This document shows, piece by piece, positions 31,569-39,929 of a DNA stretch of 46,482 bases (position 1 is its first letter; every line of letters begins with the position of its first letter). Origin of the DNA: Flavicella sp042091695 (GTDB taxonomy: Bacteria; Bacteroidota; Bacteroidia; Flavobacteriales; Flavobacteriaceae); assembly GCA_042091695.1 (NCBI GenBank), contig JBELHA010000020.1:1-46482 (forward strand), in the 5' to 3' direction. The notes beneath the pieces were generated by a model, which was not told the origin of the DNA, did not search any database, and saw nothing but the letters and a program-made list of their open reading frames with translations. The translations under genes were made by a program, and so were the position numbers.

Positions 31569-32669
31569 ATGACCCCTGTTGCAAAACCCTTTTTACCCCC
31601 AAAAGAGGAATACGACTCAATTATTTCAACTATTTGGGATTCCCAATGGTTGACTAATTCTGGCCCAATTGCAAGCGAATTAGAAAAACGCTTGTCTGAT
31701 AAGCTAAAAGTCAAAAACCTTTTATTTGTATCCAATGGAACAATAGCATTACAGCTTTCTATAAAAGCACTGAATTTAGAAGGAGAAATTATTACTACTC
31801 CTTTTTCATTTGTTGCTACCACAAGTAGTATTTGTTGGGAACAGTGCTCACCTGTTTTTGTTGATATTGACAAAAATACTTTGAACATTGATCCTTCTAA
31901 AATAGAGGAAGCAATCACACCTAACACAAGTGCAATACTTGCTACTCATGTATATGGTAATTCATGTGATGTAGTTGCTATTGAAGAAATTGCAAAAAAG
32001 CACAACTTAAAAGTTATCTATGATGGAGCACATGCTTTTGGTGTAGAAATTAATGGAAAATCAATATTTGAGTATGGAGATATTACGATCTGTAGTACGC
32101 ATGCTACAAAAATTTACCATACCGTTGAAGGTGGTTTGATCGTTACAAAGGACAAAGATTTACACCATAAAATTAAATCCATGAGAAACTTTGGTTTTAA
32201 AAACGAAGTTTCTTTTGAATACCTTGGAACAAATGCTAAAAATTCAGAATTCCACGCTGCCATGGGATTGGTGAACTTGAATCATTTCTCTTCTAATTGG
32301 AACAAGAGACAACAACTATCTTTGTTGTACGATTCACTTTTAAAAGGTATAATTAAAAAGCAAATATGGAACGATGATACCTCCTTTGCATATTCATATT
32401 ACCCTGTAATCTTTAATACAGAAGCGGAACTTTTGGAGGTACAAAGTTCTTTGAAACAAAACAATATCATAGCGAGAAGGTATTTCTACCCTTTACTTTC
32501 TAGCTCTTTACCGTACGTTTCCGAAAATGAAACACTACCAATTGCCGATTCTATTTCTAAAAAAATACTGTGCTTGCCATTGTTCTTTGACTTATCAGAA
32601 GATACTGTAAGAGAGATTTCAGAAATTATCCAAATGGTTCTTAATTCTGAAAAAGCATGGGTTCTTTAA
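31569..32669 (+). CDS. DegT/DnrJ/EryC1/StrS sugar aminotransferase
   Basis: 366 aa, PLP-dependent. It converts a keto group of a nucleotide-activated sugar to an amino group. Visible: the SNGTIALQLSIKAL phosphate-cup region (~55-68), TPFSFVATTSSI, D152 in IYDGAHAFG (pairs with the PLP nitrogen) and the Schiff-base lysine K181 in STHATKIYHTVEGG. The HATK...EGG form is closer to VioA/FdtB-like enzymes than to ArnB/PseC types, so the product could be a 3- or 4-amino-6-deoxyhexose; this cannot be fixed by eye. It is the first gene of the polysaccharide operon and overlaps the flippase gene by 13 bases. Confidence 0.9.
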   Translation: MTPVAKPFLPPKEEYDSIISTIWDSQWLTNSGPIASELEKRLSDKLKVKNLLFVSNGTIALQLSIKALNLEGEIITTPFSFVATTSSICWEQCSPVFVDIDKNTLNIDPSKIEEAITPNTSAILATHVYGNSCDVVAIEEIAKKHNLKVIYDGAHAFGVEINGKSIFEYGDITICSTHATKIYHTVEGGLIVTKDKDLHHKIKSMRNFGFKNEVSFEYLGTNAKNSEFHAAMGLVNLNHFSSNWNKRQQLSLLYDSLLKGIIKKQIWNDDTSFAYSYYPVIFNTEAELLEVQSSLKQNNIIARRYFYPLLSSSLPYVSENETLPIADSISKKILCLPLFFDLSEDTVREISEIIQMVLNSEKAWVL

Positions 32670-34105
32670 AATCTAAAGTTAAAAATGGGCTTACATGGTC
32701 TTTTGTTGACAATATCCTTTTGAGAGCCGTTACATTTATTGTAATGATTTTTCTTACAAGAATATTGGAACCAAAAGATTTTGGACTCATCGCTATAGTT
32801 ACTGTTTTTATCAGTTTAGGAAACGCGCTTATTGAAGGAGGCTTAGGGAATTCGATAATAAGAGATAACACGGCAGGCAATGAAGATTTCAACGCTGTGT
32901 TTTATGGAAACCTAATTATCAGCACTTTACTATACCCTATCTTGTACTTTTCAGCACCTTTGATTGCTTTGTTTTTTGAAAATAGCCTAGTTACAAACCT
33001 CATAAGGGTCTACGGAGTTACTTTTATAATTTCTGCTTTTTACTATGTGCAACACAGTATATTAATCAAACAAGTATTGTTTCAAAAAATCGCACTTTAC
33101 AATACACCTGCAGTAATAATAGGCGCTTGTATAGGAATTTTATGTGCTTACAACGAACTAGGAGTCTGGAGCTTAGTCTATATGCAAATAGCAACGTTAC
33201 TATTAAAATCTTTAATCTATTGGTTTGCATCAGCATGGAGGCCTCGGATAGGTTTTTCTATGAACTTTCTTAAAAAGCATATTAAGTTCGGCTATCGATT
33301 GATGGTAATATCTGTTATTGATGCTATTTCATCAGAAATAAACTCATTTATAATTGGTAAAAACTTCAATATAAGCACATTGGGGTTCTACAATCAATCC
33401 AAGACATTTAGAAACTATCCTATAAATTTATTGAGCACAATTATAACAAGTGTAACGTATCCACTCTTGGCAGCTATTCAAGATAATAATAAGAGGTTTA
33501 AGGAATTGTACAGTAAAATCTTACAAAGCATGTTTTTTTTAGTAACACTTTTTATGATTGGTTTGGTTGTGGTAGCAAAACCACTGTTTATTCTATTGTA
33601 CACAAATAAATGGCTCGAAGCTGTCCCTTATTTCCAATTGTTAGCAGTAGCAGGGATACTAACGCCTATTCATGCCTTTAACACTAACTTATTTAAAATC
33701 TGCAATAGAACTGACCTATTCCTAAAGATAGGAATTCTCAAAATTATACTTGTAATAACCTCTCTTTCTATAGGTGTCTATTTTGGGATTTACGGCTTGT
33801 TGTGTGCTATTATTGTAAGTTCTCTATTGGGAATATTTATCAATACCTATCACAGTAAAAACCTCATTAATTACAGCACTTTAGACCAGTTGATAGACAT
33901 GTACCCGATCATCCTTTATGCGATTGTATCTTACTTACTTGGATCCTACAGCGTCTCACTCTTAGAAAATAAATCCAACAGCTTGCAATTGTTAACGGGT
34001 AGTTTGGTTACTTTTAGTGTTTTTATAGCAACTGCTGCGATTAGCAAAAGTAGATCCCTCAATGAAGTAAAAGAATTGATAAAATTATTTACTCAAAAAA
34101 TATAA
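32657..34105 (+). CDS. Wzx-type polysaccharide flippase
   Basis: 482 aa with about 12-14 hydrophobic segments, MOP superfamily. The N-terminus MGSLKSKVKNGLTWSFVDNILLRAVTFIVMIFLTRILEPKDFGLIAI is the typical opening of lipopolysaccharide flippases of the WzxC kind. It moves undecaprenyl-linked repeat units from the cytoplasmic to the periplasmic face of the inner membrane. The start lies inside the aminotransferase gene and the next gene begins 2 bases after its stop. Confidence 0.92.
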   Translation: MGSLKSKVKNGLTWSFVDNILLRAVTFIVMIFLTRILEPKDFGLIAIVTVFISLGNALIEGGLGNSIIRDNTAGNEDFNAVFYGNLIISTLLYPILYFSAPLIALFFENSLVTNLIRVYGVTFIISAFYYVQHSILIKQVLFQKIALYNTPAVIIGACIGILCAYNELGVWSLVYMQIATLLLKSLIYWFASAWRPRIGFSMNFLKKHIKFGYRLMVISVIDAISSEINSFIIGKNFNISTLGFYNQSKTFRNYPINLLSTIITSVTYPLLAAIQDNNKRFKELYSKILQSMFFLVTLFMIGLVVVAKPLFILLYTNKWLEAVPYFQLLAVAGILTPIHAFNTNLFKICNRTDLFLKIGILKIILVITSLSIGVYFGIYGLLCAIIVSSLLGIFINTYHSKNLINYSTLDQLIDMYPIILYAIVSYLLGSYSVSLLENKSNSLQLLTGSLVTFSVFIATAAISKSRSLNEVKELIKLFTQKI

Positions 34106-34107
34106 GA

Positions 34108-34845
34108 ATGAAAGCAGGAATTATGCAATCTTATTTTTTCCCATACCTAGGATATTTTCAGTTAATTGAAGCTGTCGATATTTTTCATTTGTATGAACAT
34201 GTTAGTTTTAGAAAAAAGTCTTTCATCACAAAAAATAACATCTTAGACAAAGGAAGAAAAATCCCTGTTGCTATTAAAGTTCCTATTTCAAAGAAAAGTT
34301 CTTTTAAAACAATAAAGGAAATTGAAATCCAAAAAGACAATACATGGAAAAAGCAACTGCTAAAGCTCATTTATTTCAATTACAAAAAAGCAGCATATTT
34401 TGAAGCTATATATCCTTTGATAGAAAAAAGTATAATGCGTGATGAAACATCTTTACACCGTTACAACAGCGAGATAATAATAGACATTTGCAATTACCTA
34501 AACATCAACACCTCAATCAAATTTGACAATGATGATATGTTAGATATGGAGAAGGACCTCAAAGAAAACACAAAGGTTTTGGAGGAAATAAAATCTAAAA
34601 GAATTTTTAATATTTGCAAAAAAATAGATGCAGACACTTATGTAAATCCAATTGGAGGTACTGAATTGTATGACAAATCCTATTTTCAGCAACACGACAT
34701 AGAATTATTTTTTATCGAAACTCAGCTAGAACCTTACAAACAATTTGACAATGAGCACACGCCTTATCTTTCAATCATTGACGTATTAATGCACCAAGGA
34801 AGAGAAGGGACTCAAAAAATGATAAAACAATACAAATTAATTTAA
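34108..34845 (+). CDS. WbqC-like family protein
   Basis: 245 aa. It begins MKAGIMQSYFFPYLGYFQLI followed by AVDIFHLYEHVSFRKKSFITKNNIL, the signature of WbqC proteins (QPxYxPxxGxF, then DxFVxxDxVQxxKxxxxxRN). The C-terminal third has NPIGGTELYDKSYFQQHDIELFFIE and PYLSIIDVLMHQG, also typical. WbqC genes sit in O-antigen and capsule loci with amino- or acylamino-sugars; the reaction is not well established to my knowledge. It opens the unusual run of genes to 38742, with 1 base before the next start. Confidence 0.85.
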   Translation: MKAGIMQSYFFPYLGYFQLIEAVDIFHLYEHVSFRKKSFITKNNILDKGRKIPVAIKVPISKKSSFKTIKEIEIQKDNTWKKQLLKLIYFNYKKAAYFEAIYPLIEKSIMRDETSLHRYNSEIIIDICNYLNINTSIKFDNDDMLDMEKDLKENTKVLEEIKSKRIFNICKKIDADTYVNPIGGTELYDKSYFQQHDIELFFIETQLEPYKQFDNEHTPYLSIIDVLMHQGREGTQKMIKQYKLI

Positions 34846-34846
34846 A

Positions 34847-36055
34847 ATGACATTAGAAGAATCTGTTGGGGAATTTATTGAAGAGAAGAGAAGTTATTTT
34901 GAACAGTGGATCTACAACGAACCTATTATAATCAGTAAGTCTCACAACATTAAGTTAGAAAGACTTCAAAAAATCATGTATAAACTCATTCAAGAGTTTG
35001 TAACAAATTATAGCAAATACAAGCACCTGATGCCTGTAGAAGAAAATATTGAAAATATTATTCGTGTTTTTAACGAAAAGAAATTCAAAATTGGAAGTTA
35101 CAGAACTGACTTTGTTTACAACCAGGAAAATGATGTTAAGATTATTGAAATCACCTGTAGATTTGCTTTAAACGGAATGTTTTTATCTGCACTAATGAAT
35201 GAAATCGCCTTAGACTATAAAGAAAAACATTTAGAAAAAACTGAAGTTCAAAATCCTTACCACAATATATACAAACACCTAAATGAATATATAAAAGACA
35301 CTAATTCTGTTTGTATATTAAAGGGTGCCGACACAAAGAATGAGTCAAAAATATATACAGATATATTCGAAAGAATGGGTATGACTGTGACTCAAATAAA
35401 GCCTAATGATTTAGAGCAATACAAAGAGCTTCTTTCCGATTCATTTGTGATTAGTGAACTTTCTTTTGATGAAATTACAGCGATATCTCAAGAAAATATT
35501 CGTTTTTTGTCCAAATTAAATTTAATTAATGATTTTAGAACCATATTCTTGATTCATGACAAACGTTTCTTTTCGGTTATTGGAAAAAAAGAACTTCAAG
35601 AAAATGCCTTAACAGCAGCTGAAATTTCTGAATTTGAAGATTTCTACATCCCAACATATACTGCTACTGAAAATCCAGAGATATGGAATCATGCCAAATT
35701 AAACAAAGACGAATGGATTCTAAAACACAGAGCACTTGGAAAAAGTCAAAAGATATATGCCGGTCTTGTTACAGAACCTCAAGAATGGAAAAGTTTGTTT
35801 ACTGACTCCGACTTAAAAGATCTAGTGTTACAAAAATGGATCCCTCAAAAAAGAATCTTTGGTAAAATTAAAGAAGAAAAATTTGAAGACTATGTAACTG
35901 GTACTTTATTGTTTTTTGACGATAATTATTATGGATTTGGCGATTTTAGAACTTCATCTCACCCGGTGACAAATAAAGTAGACCACAGAAAACTAACCTC
36001 ACTGATCATTACTAATGACTGTAGACCTGAGAAAATTATCAATTATATAAACTAA
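34847..36055 (+). CDS. Putative ATP-grasp ligase, glutathionylspermidine-synthase-like
   Basis: 402 aa, not a standard polysaccharide-operon gene. The assignment rests on the layout: VKIIEITCRFALNG (~97-110), an alpha/beta middle part, then EWILKHRALGKSQKIYAGL (~289-307; position of the lysine and loop that hold ATP), WKSLF, DLVLQKWIPQ (~325-334) and YVTGTLLFFDDNYYGFGDFR plus SSHPVTN (~349-376). These resemble the ATP-grasp half of glutathionylspermidine synthase-type amide ligases (K-x-G-loop, QEY-like segment, G-W/L...-D-x-x-G-x-x-x-R...N). If so, it joins a carboxylate to an amine with ATP. The substrate is unknown; amino acid or polyamine attachment to a sugar acid is one guess. It is 1 base after the WbqC gene and 3 bases before the PhyH gene. 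Confidence 0.5.
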   Translation: MTLEESVGEFIEEKRSYFEQWIYNEPIIISKSHNIKLERLQKIMYKLIQEFVTNYSKYKHLMPVEENIENIIRVFNEKKFKIGSYRTDFVYNQENDVKIIEITCRFALNGMFLSALMNEIALDYKEKHLEKTEVQNPYHNIYKHLNEYIKDTNSVCILKGADTKNESKIYTDIFERMGMTVTQIKPNDLEQYKELLSDSFVISELSFDEITAISQENIRFLSKLNLINDFRTIFLIHDKRFFSVIGKKELQENALTAAEISEFEDFYIPTYTATENPEIWNHAKLNKDEWILKHRALGKSQKIYAGLVTEPQEWKSLFTDSDLKDLVLQKWIPQKRIFGKIKEEKFEDYVTGTLLFFDDNYYGFGDFRTSSHPVTNKVDHRKLTSLIITNDCRPEKIINYIN

Positions 36056-36058
36056 GCT

Positions 36059-36940
36059 ATGATTTCATCAAAAAAATCAACTTCCCAAGAAAGAGAACTT
36101 CTTCCTTCACAAGAACAGATAGAACAATACAAAGAAAGAGGTTGGTATGTAAGTGACTTAATAATACCTGAAGAAATTATTGATAGCGCAATTGAAAGCG
36201 CCAATGAATTTTACGAAGGGAAAATTGATTTTAATTTTAGAGGTAACAATGCAATTGCTAATGACTCTGTTGACACAAAAGGAGCTATAAAAAACAACGA
36301 GTTTGTTACACTTCAAAAAGAAGGGTTACAGAATTTAGGTTTTCATCCACTAATCGCAGAAACTGCCGCTCTATTGGCAGAGACAGATGAAATCAGATTG
36401 TTTGCCGATTCTTTGGTCAACAAACTTCCTTCAAATGAAAATATGGGGGCCGTAGGATGGCACTCTGACAAAGCATATTGGCCTACATGCACCTCTGAAA
36501 AGATGTTAACAGCCTGGATTCCATTACAAGATTGCACTTTAGACATGGGACCTCTTACTCACATAGACAATAGCTGTTTATGGAAAAAAGACGAAAAGCT
36601 AAAAAAATTCTTTTCTTTCAACAATCAAGATCTTGCGTCTTTCGAAAAGTATCTTGAACAAGAAAGACAAGGGTATACTAAAACACCTATGACTTTAAAA
36701 AAAGGTCAAGTCAGTTTTCACAATTGCAATACAATACATGCTAGTTACCCCAACACCAGTGATAAAAATAGAGTCGCATTGGCAGTTCATTTTCAGGATG
36801 CATCGAATACTTACAGAAAACAATACAAAGAAAATGGAGAGCTGATTGTTATTAGTTATGACAAGATCTGTAAAAAAGATGGAGCTGGTAACCCAGATTA
36901 TAGGGATGAAACAATCTTCCCTGTTTTATTTAAAAAATAG
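36059..36940 (+). CDS. PhyH-family Fe(II)/2-oxoglutarate dioxygenase
   Basis: 293 aa. Double-stranded beta-helix fold of the phytanoyl-CoA dioxygenase family. Metal ligands are visible: H135 and D137 in GWHSDKAYWP, and the distal His H227 in CNTIHASYPN; R238 (DKNRVALAVHF) would bind 2-oxoglutarate. Supporting segments are TAWIPLQDCTLDMGPL (the family's GPL turn) and LKKGQVSFH. Such enzymes hydroxylate or otherwise oxidise small molecules, including acyl groups, amino acids and sugars. In this operon the substrate may be the sugar or an N-acyl group. It lies 2 bases before the GT2 gene. Confidence 0.85.
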   Translation: MISSKKSTSQERELLPSQEQIEQYKERGWYVSDLIIPEEIIDSAIESANEFYEGKIDFNFRGNNAIANDSVDTKGAIKNNEFVTLQKEGLQNLGFHPLIAETAALLAETDEIRLFADSLVNKLPSNENMGAVGWHSDKAYWPTCTSEKMLTAWIPLQDCTLDMGPLTHIDNSCLWKKDEKLKKFFSFNNQDLASFEKYLEQERQGYTKTPMTLKKGQVSFHNCNTIHASYPNTSDKNRVALAVHFQDASNTYRKQYKENGELIVISYDKICKKDGAGNPDYRDETIFPVLFKK

Positions 36941-36942
36941 CT

Positions 36943-37926
36943 ATGGAGTTTATACAATTTAAAAACAAATACCTTAAAGAACCTGTAGTTGCATATAAAA
37001 ACAACAGAGCTGACAAAAAACCGTTGGTCACTGTTAAGGTAGTTACCTACAACCATCATGCGTTCATAAAAGAATGCTTAGACGCTATTTTACAACAAAA
37101 AACTAGTTTTGATTTTGAAATACTAATTGCCGAGGACGCTTCAAACGATGGTACTCGAGAAATTTGTATTGCATATGCAGAAAAATATCCTAATAAGATT
37201 AGATTGTTATTGAATTCAAGAGAAAACAATATACAGGTAAATGGAAAACCATCAGGACTATTCAATAATGTGTATGCCAATTTCTCGTCTAAAGGGAAGT
37301 ATTTATGTACTATAGAAGGGGATGATTATTGGACAGATGAATTGTCCCTACAAAAAAGAGTAGATTTCCTAGAGAAAAACGAAGATTATGTAGCTTGTTT
37401 TCATCATACAGTTGTAAGAAAAGATACTAATATAATATCATCCATATTCAATTTCACAAAAGACAAAACAATAGAACCTCAAGACTTTTTAAAAATTATT
37501 TTCCCTACAATATCGCTGATCTATAGAAATGGCTTGTTCGATTATTGGGATGAAAAGATGAAAACAGTTGTATGTGGTGATTTAATTTCTAGAGGGAAAT
37601 TGAGTCTGCATGGTAAAGCCTTTTTTTTTAACGATTTAAAACCAGCGGTATACAGACATCATAAAGGTGGCGTTTTTAGTATGATTGCTCTGAAGAGACA
37701 AACTGAACTTGCAGTAGAAGGCCTTGAATATTTATACAATTACAACAATGAAAGTAAGGAGTTAAAACAAGGGATCTCCTTTCTTTATTTATCCTATTTT
37801 GTCTCCTTGCTTAAAAGAGATAAAACACTTAAAATAAACTACTTAAGTAAAAGTTACACCATTGGGAAATCTATAAATTATTCCCTAATTAACATCATAC
37901 GTGATCACAAATCAATTAACAAATAA
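36943..37926 (+). CDS. GT2-family glycosyltransferase
   Basis: 327 aa with no membrane segment. GT-A fold: PLVTVKVVTYNHHAFIKECL at the start, EILIAEDASNDGTREI, and the metal/nucleotide motif EGDDYWTD (~117-124), followed by a C-terminal helical tail. It transfers a sugar from a nucleotide donor to the lipid-linked repeat unit; the donor is not predictable. Three bases separate it from the TauD-like gene. Confidence 0.9.
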   Translation: MEFIQFKNKYLKEPVVAYKNNRADKKPLVTVKVVTYNHHAFIKECLDAILQQKTSFDFEILIAEDASNDGTREICIAYAEKYPNKIRLLLNSRENNIQVNGKPSGLFNNVYANFSSKGKYLCTIEGDDYWTDELSLQKRVDFLEKNEDYVACFHHTVVRKDTNIISSIFNFTKDKTIEPQDFLKIIFPTISLIYRNGLFDYWDEKMKTVVCGDLISRGKLSLHGKAFFFNDLKPAVYRHHKGGVFSMIALKRQTELAVEGLEYLYNYNNESKELKQGISFLYLSYFVSLLKRDKTLKINYLSKSYTIGKSINYSLINIIRDHKSINK

Positions 37927-37929
37927 GAC

Positions 37930-38742
37930 ATGATAGATATAGAACAAATAAATTATTTTGATTTTGAACAAACCCCACTTAGCTATGAATATTTAGCTAA
38001 AAAAATACTTAATGATTTAAATGAGATAGGTTACATCGTTGTTAAAAATTTTAATATCGACCCTAATAACCTTGAAGAATCTAGAGAAAAATTCTTAAAA
38101 CTTTCCCTTTTGATTGGTGACACCATTGCTCATGATAATAAAGACAGTATCATTTGGGACATAAAATCAAATGCCAAGTCTGATAGTTTGATCAAAACAT
38201 ACTCTGAACACAGTCATGAAGCAGAATTACATACCGACAGTCAATACAGTTCTTATCCTGAAGATTATTTTGGTTTATTGACCTTAAAAAAAGCAGAATG
38301 TGGAGGTGGATTATCTTCTTTATTAAGTTTAAAGAATGTAATCAAAACAATAAACGAATTAGAGAACAGCGAAGCTTTAATTGACACACTATCTTCTACA
38401 AACTATCCTTTTATTGTTCCAAATGTATTTAAAAAGACAACAGGCAACAACGATGCTGAATTCAATTACGGACCTATCCTTCGAGAAAATGAAATTAGAT
38501 TTAGAGTAGATACTTTTGAAAAAGCCCTACAACATGAAAAGGCTGAATGTACTCGAAAACAAATAGACGCTTACAAAATACTCAAAAAAATTATTTTGGA
38601 AAACAAACATACTGAAGCGTTTTTCTTAGAGGAAAGAGATTTGATCTTTATCAACAACAAAACAATGTTACACGGTAGAAACGAATTTACAGATCAAAAT
38701 AGACACCTACTAAGAATTAGAATGAATAAATTTGACAAATAA
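37930..38742 (+). CDS. TauD/TfdA-like Fe(II)/2-oxoglutarate oxygenase
   Basis: 270 aa. The iron ligands H101 and D103 are in ELHTDSQYSSYPEDYFGLL, the distal H248 in MLHGRNEF, and R258 or R262 (NRHLLRIRM) would bind 2-oxoglutarate. The N-terminal ADNEIGYIVVKNF-like segment (NEIGYIVVKNFNID) is typical of the clavaminate-synthase-like/TauD group, which often hydroxylates amino acids and related acids. This is a second oxygenase, unrelated in family to the PhyH enzyme at 36059. It suggests two oxidations of the same or related substrate. Confidence 0.82.
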   Translation: MIDIEQINYFDFEQTPLSYEYLAKKILNDLNEIGYIVVKNFNIDPNNLEESREKFLKLSLLIGDTIAHDNKDSIIWDIKSNAKSDSLIKTYSEHSHEAELHTDSQYSSYPEDYFGLLTLKKAECGGGLSSLLSLKNVIKTINELENSEALIDTLSSTNYPFIVPNVFKKTTGNNDAEFNYGPILRENEIRFRVDTFEKALQHEKAECTRKQIDAYKILKKIILENKHTEAFFLEERDLIFINNKTMLHGRNEFTDQNRHLLRIRMNKFDK

Positions 38743-38777
38743 AAAACACGCATCAGAAACAAAATAACAAGCATTTT

Positions 38778-39929
38778 ATGTTGAAAATCTTACTCTTAAA
38801 TGATTACTTAGAAGGCGGTGGTGCAGAAGGTGTTTTTAGAACATCTATTGCACTACTCGAGAAAGAGCATGAGGTAGATTTTCTTGTGGGTTCTGAAAAA
38901 ATTAAAAAGCCTAAAAATTTAAAAAATTATTTATGTAATAGCGAATTCATGCATAAACTTGAGGAAAAATTAAACAAGTTTCACCCTGACGTTATTCATA
39001 TTCATAATTACTATCACTTTCTCTCTCCAGGAATTTTTTACACAATTAAGAAATTCAAAAAGAAACGTGCTGTAAAAGTTATTTTTACCGCACATGACTA
39101 TCATTTGATATCTCCATCTAGCGGTTTGCTATACCACGAAAAAAACAGTGTAAAAACTATAGACGTTAACAACAATAGTTTGCGCTCAATTCTATTTAAA
39201 AGAATTGACCACCGTGGATTCAAATTCAGTTTCGTCAAAAAAATGCAATGGTTTTGGGCTATCAAACTATCAAGAATAATTCGTGTAATTGATATGATTG
39301 TTGCTCCTAGTTATTTTCTAAAGGAAGCTTTTGAAAAAAGCAATATCCAAAAGGAAATACAAATGATTAGAAATCCCTTTGAGACTGAGCATACGAAATC
39401 GATTCGTAAAACACCTGCAGCACAAGAAATAAAACTCTTATTTATCGGTAGACTTTCAAGAGAAAAAGGTCTTTTAGAATTCTTAAAAGCACTTGAAATG
39501 AATAAGGTTACAAACCTAACTTTTGATATTTTAGGTGATGGAGAACAAGCCTCTGAAATAAAAGACTTTATCGAAGAAAAACAACTCGATTATGTAAGCA
39601 TGCACGGCCACAAAACACAAAATGAAGTGCAGCAGTTTTTATTGAGTAGCAATGTCTTATTACTTCCTTCCGTATGGTATGAAAATGCCCCTTTATCACT
39701 CATTGAAGGAGCTACTTTTAAAAATATAATTTTAGCTAGTGATTTAGGAGGTATTAGGGAACTTACAAAACTAACCGAAAGCTATGTACTCGTAAAAGAC
39801 TGGTCTTTAGAAATAAATTCAGCCCTGAAAGAGGTTGCAATAAAAAAAACAAATAAGATTACAAACCCATCAGAGTTCACACCTGAAAACTACGTCACAG
39901 CTCTACACAAAATATACACTCAACAATGA
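38778..39929 (+). CDS. GT4-family glycosyltransferase
   Basis: 383 aa, GT-B fold. It starts LKILLLNDYLEGGGAEGVFRTSIALL, a typical N-domain with the GGAE loop. HIHNYYHFLSPGIFYTIKK and TAHDYHLISPSSG follow. The C-domain has IKLLFIGRLSREKGLLEFLKAL, DYVSMHGHKTQNEVQQFLLSSNVLLLPSVWYENAPLSLIEGA (the E-x7-E donor site) and LGGIREL. It is preceded by a 35-base gap, the longest inside this part of the operon. The last 4 bases overlap the polymerase start (ATGA). Confidence 0.92.
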   Translation: MLKILLLNDYLEGGGAEGVFRTSIALLEKEHEVDFLVGSEKIKKPKNLKNYLCNSEFMHKLEEKLNKFHPDVIHIHNYYHFLSPGIFYTIKKFKKKRAVKVIFTAHDYHLISPSSGLLYHEKNSVKTIDVNNNSLRSILFKRIDHRGFKFSFVKKMQWFWAIKLSRIIRVIDMIVAPSYFLKEAFEKSNIQKEIQMIRNPFETEHTKSIRKTPAAQEIKLLFIGRLSREKGLLEFLKALEMNKVTNLTFDILGDGEQASEIKDFIEEKQLDYVSMHGHKTQNEVQQFLLSSNVLLLPSVWYENAPLSLIEGATFKNIILASDLGGIRELTKLTESYVLVKDWSLEINSALKEVAIKKTNKITNPSEFTPENYVTALHKIYTQQ

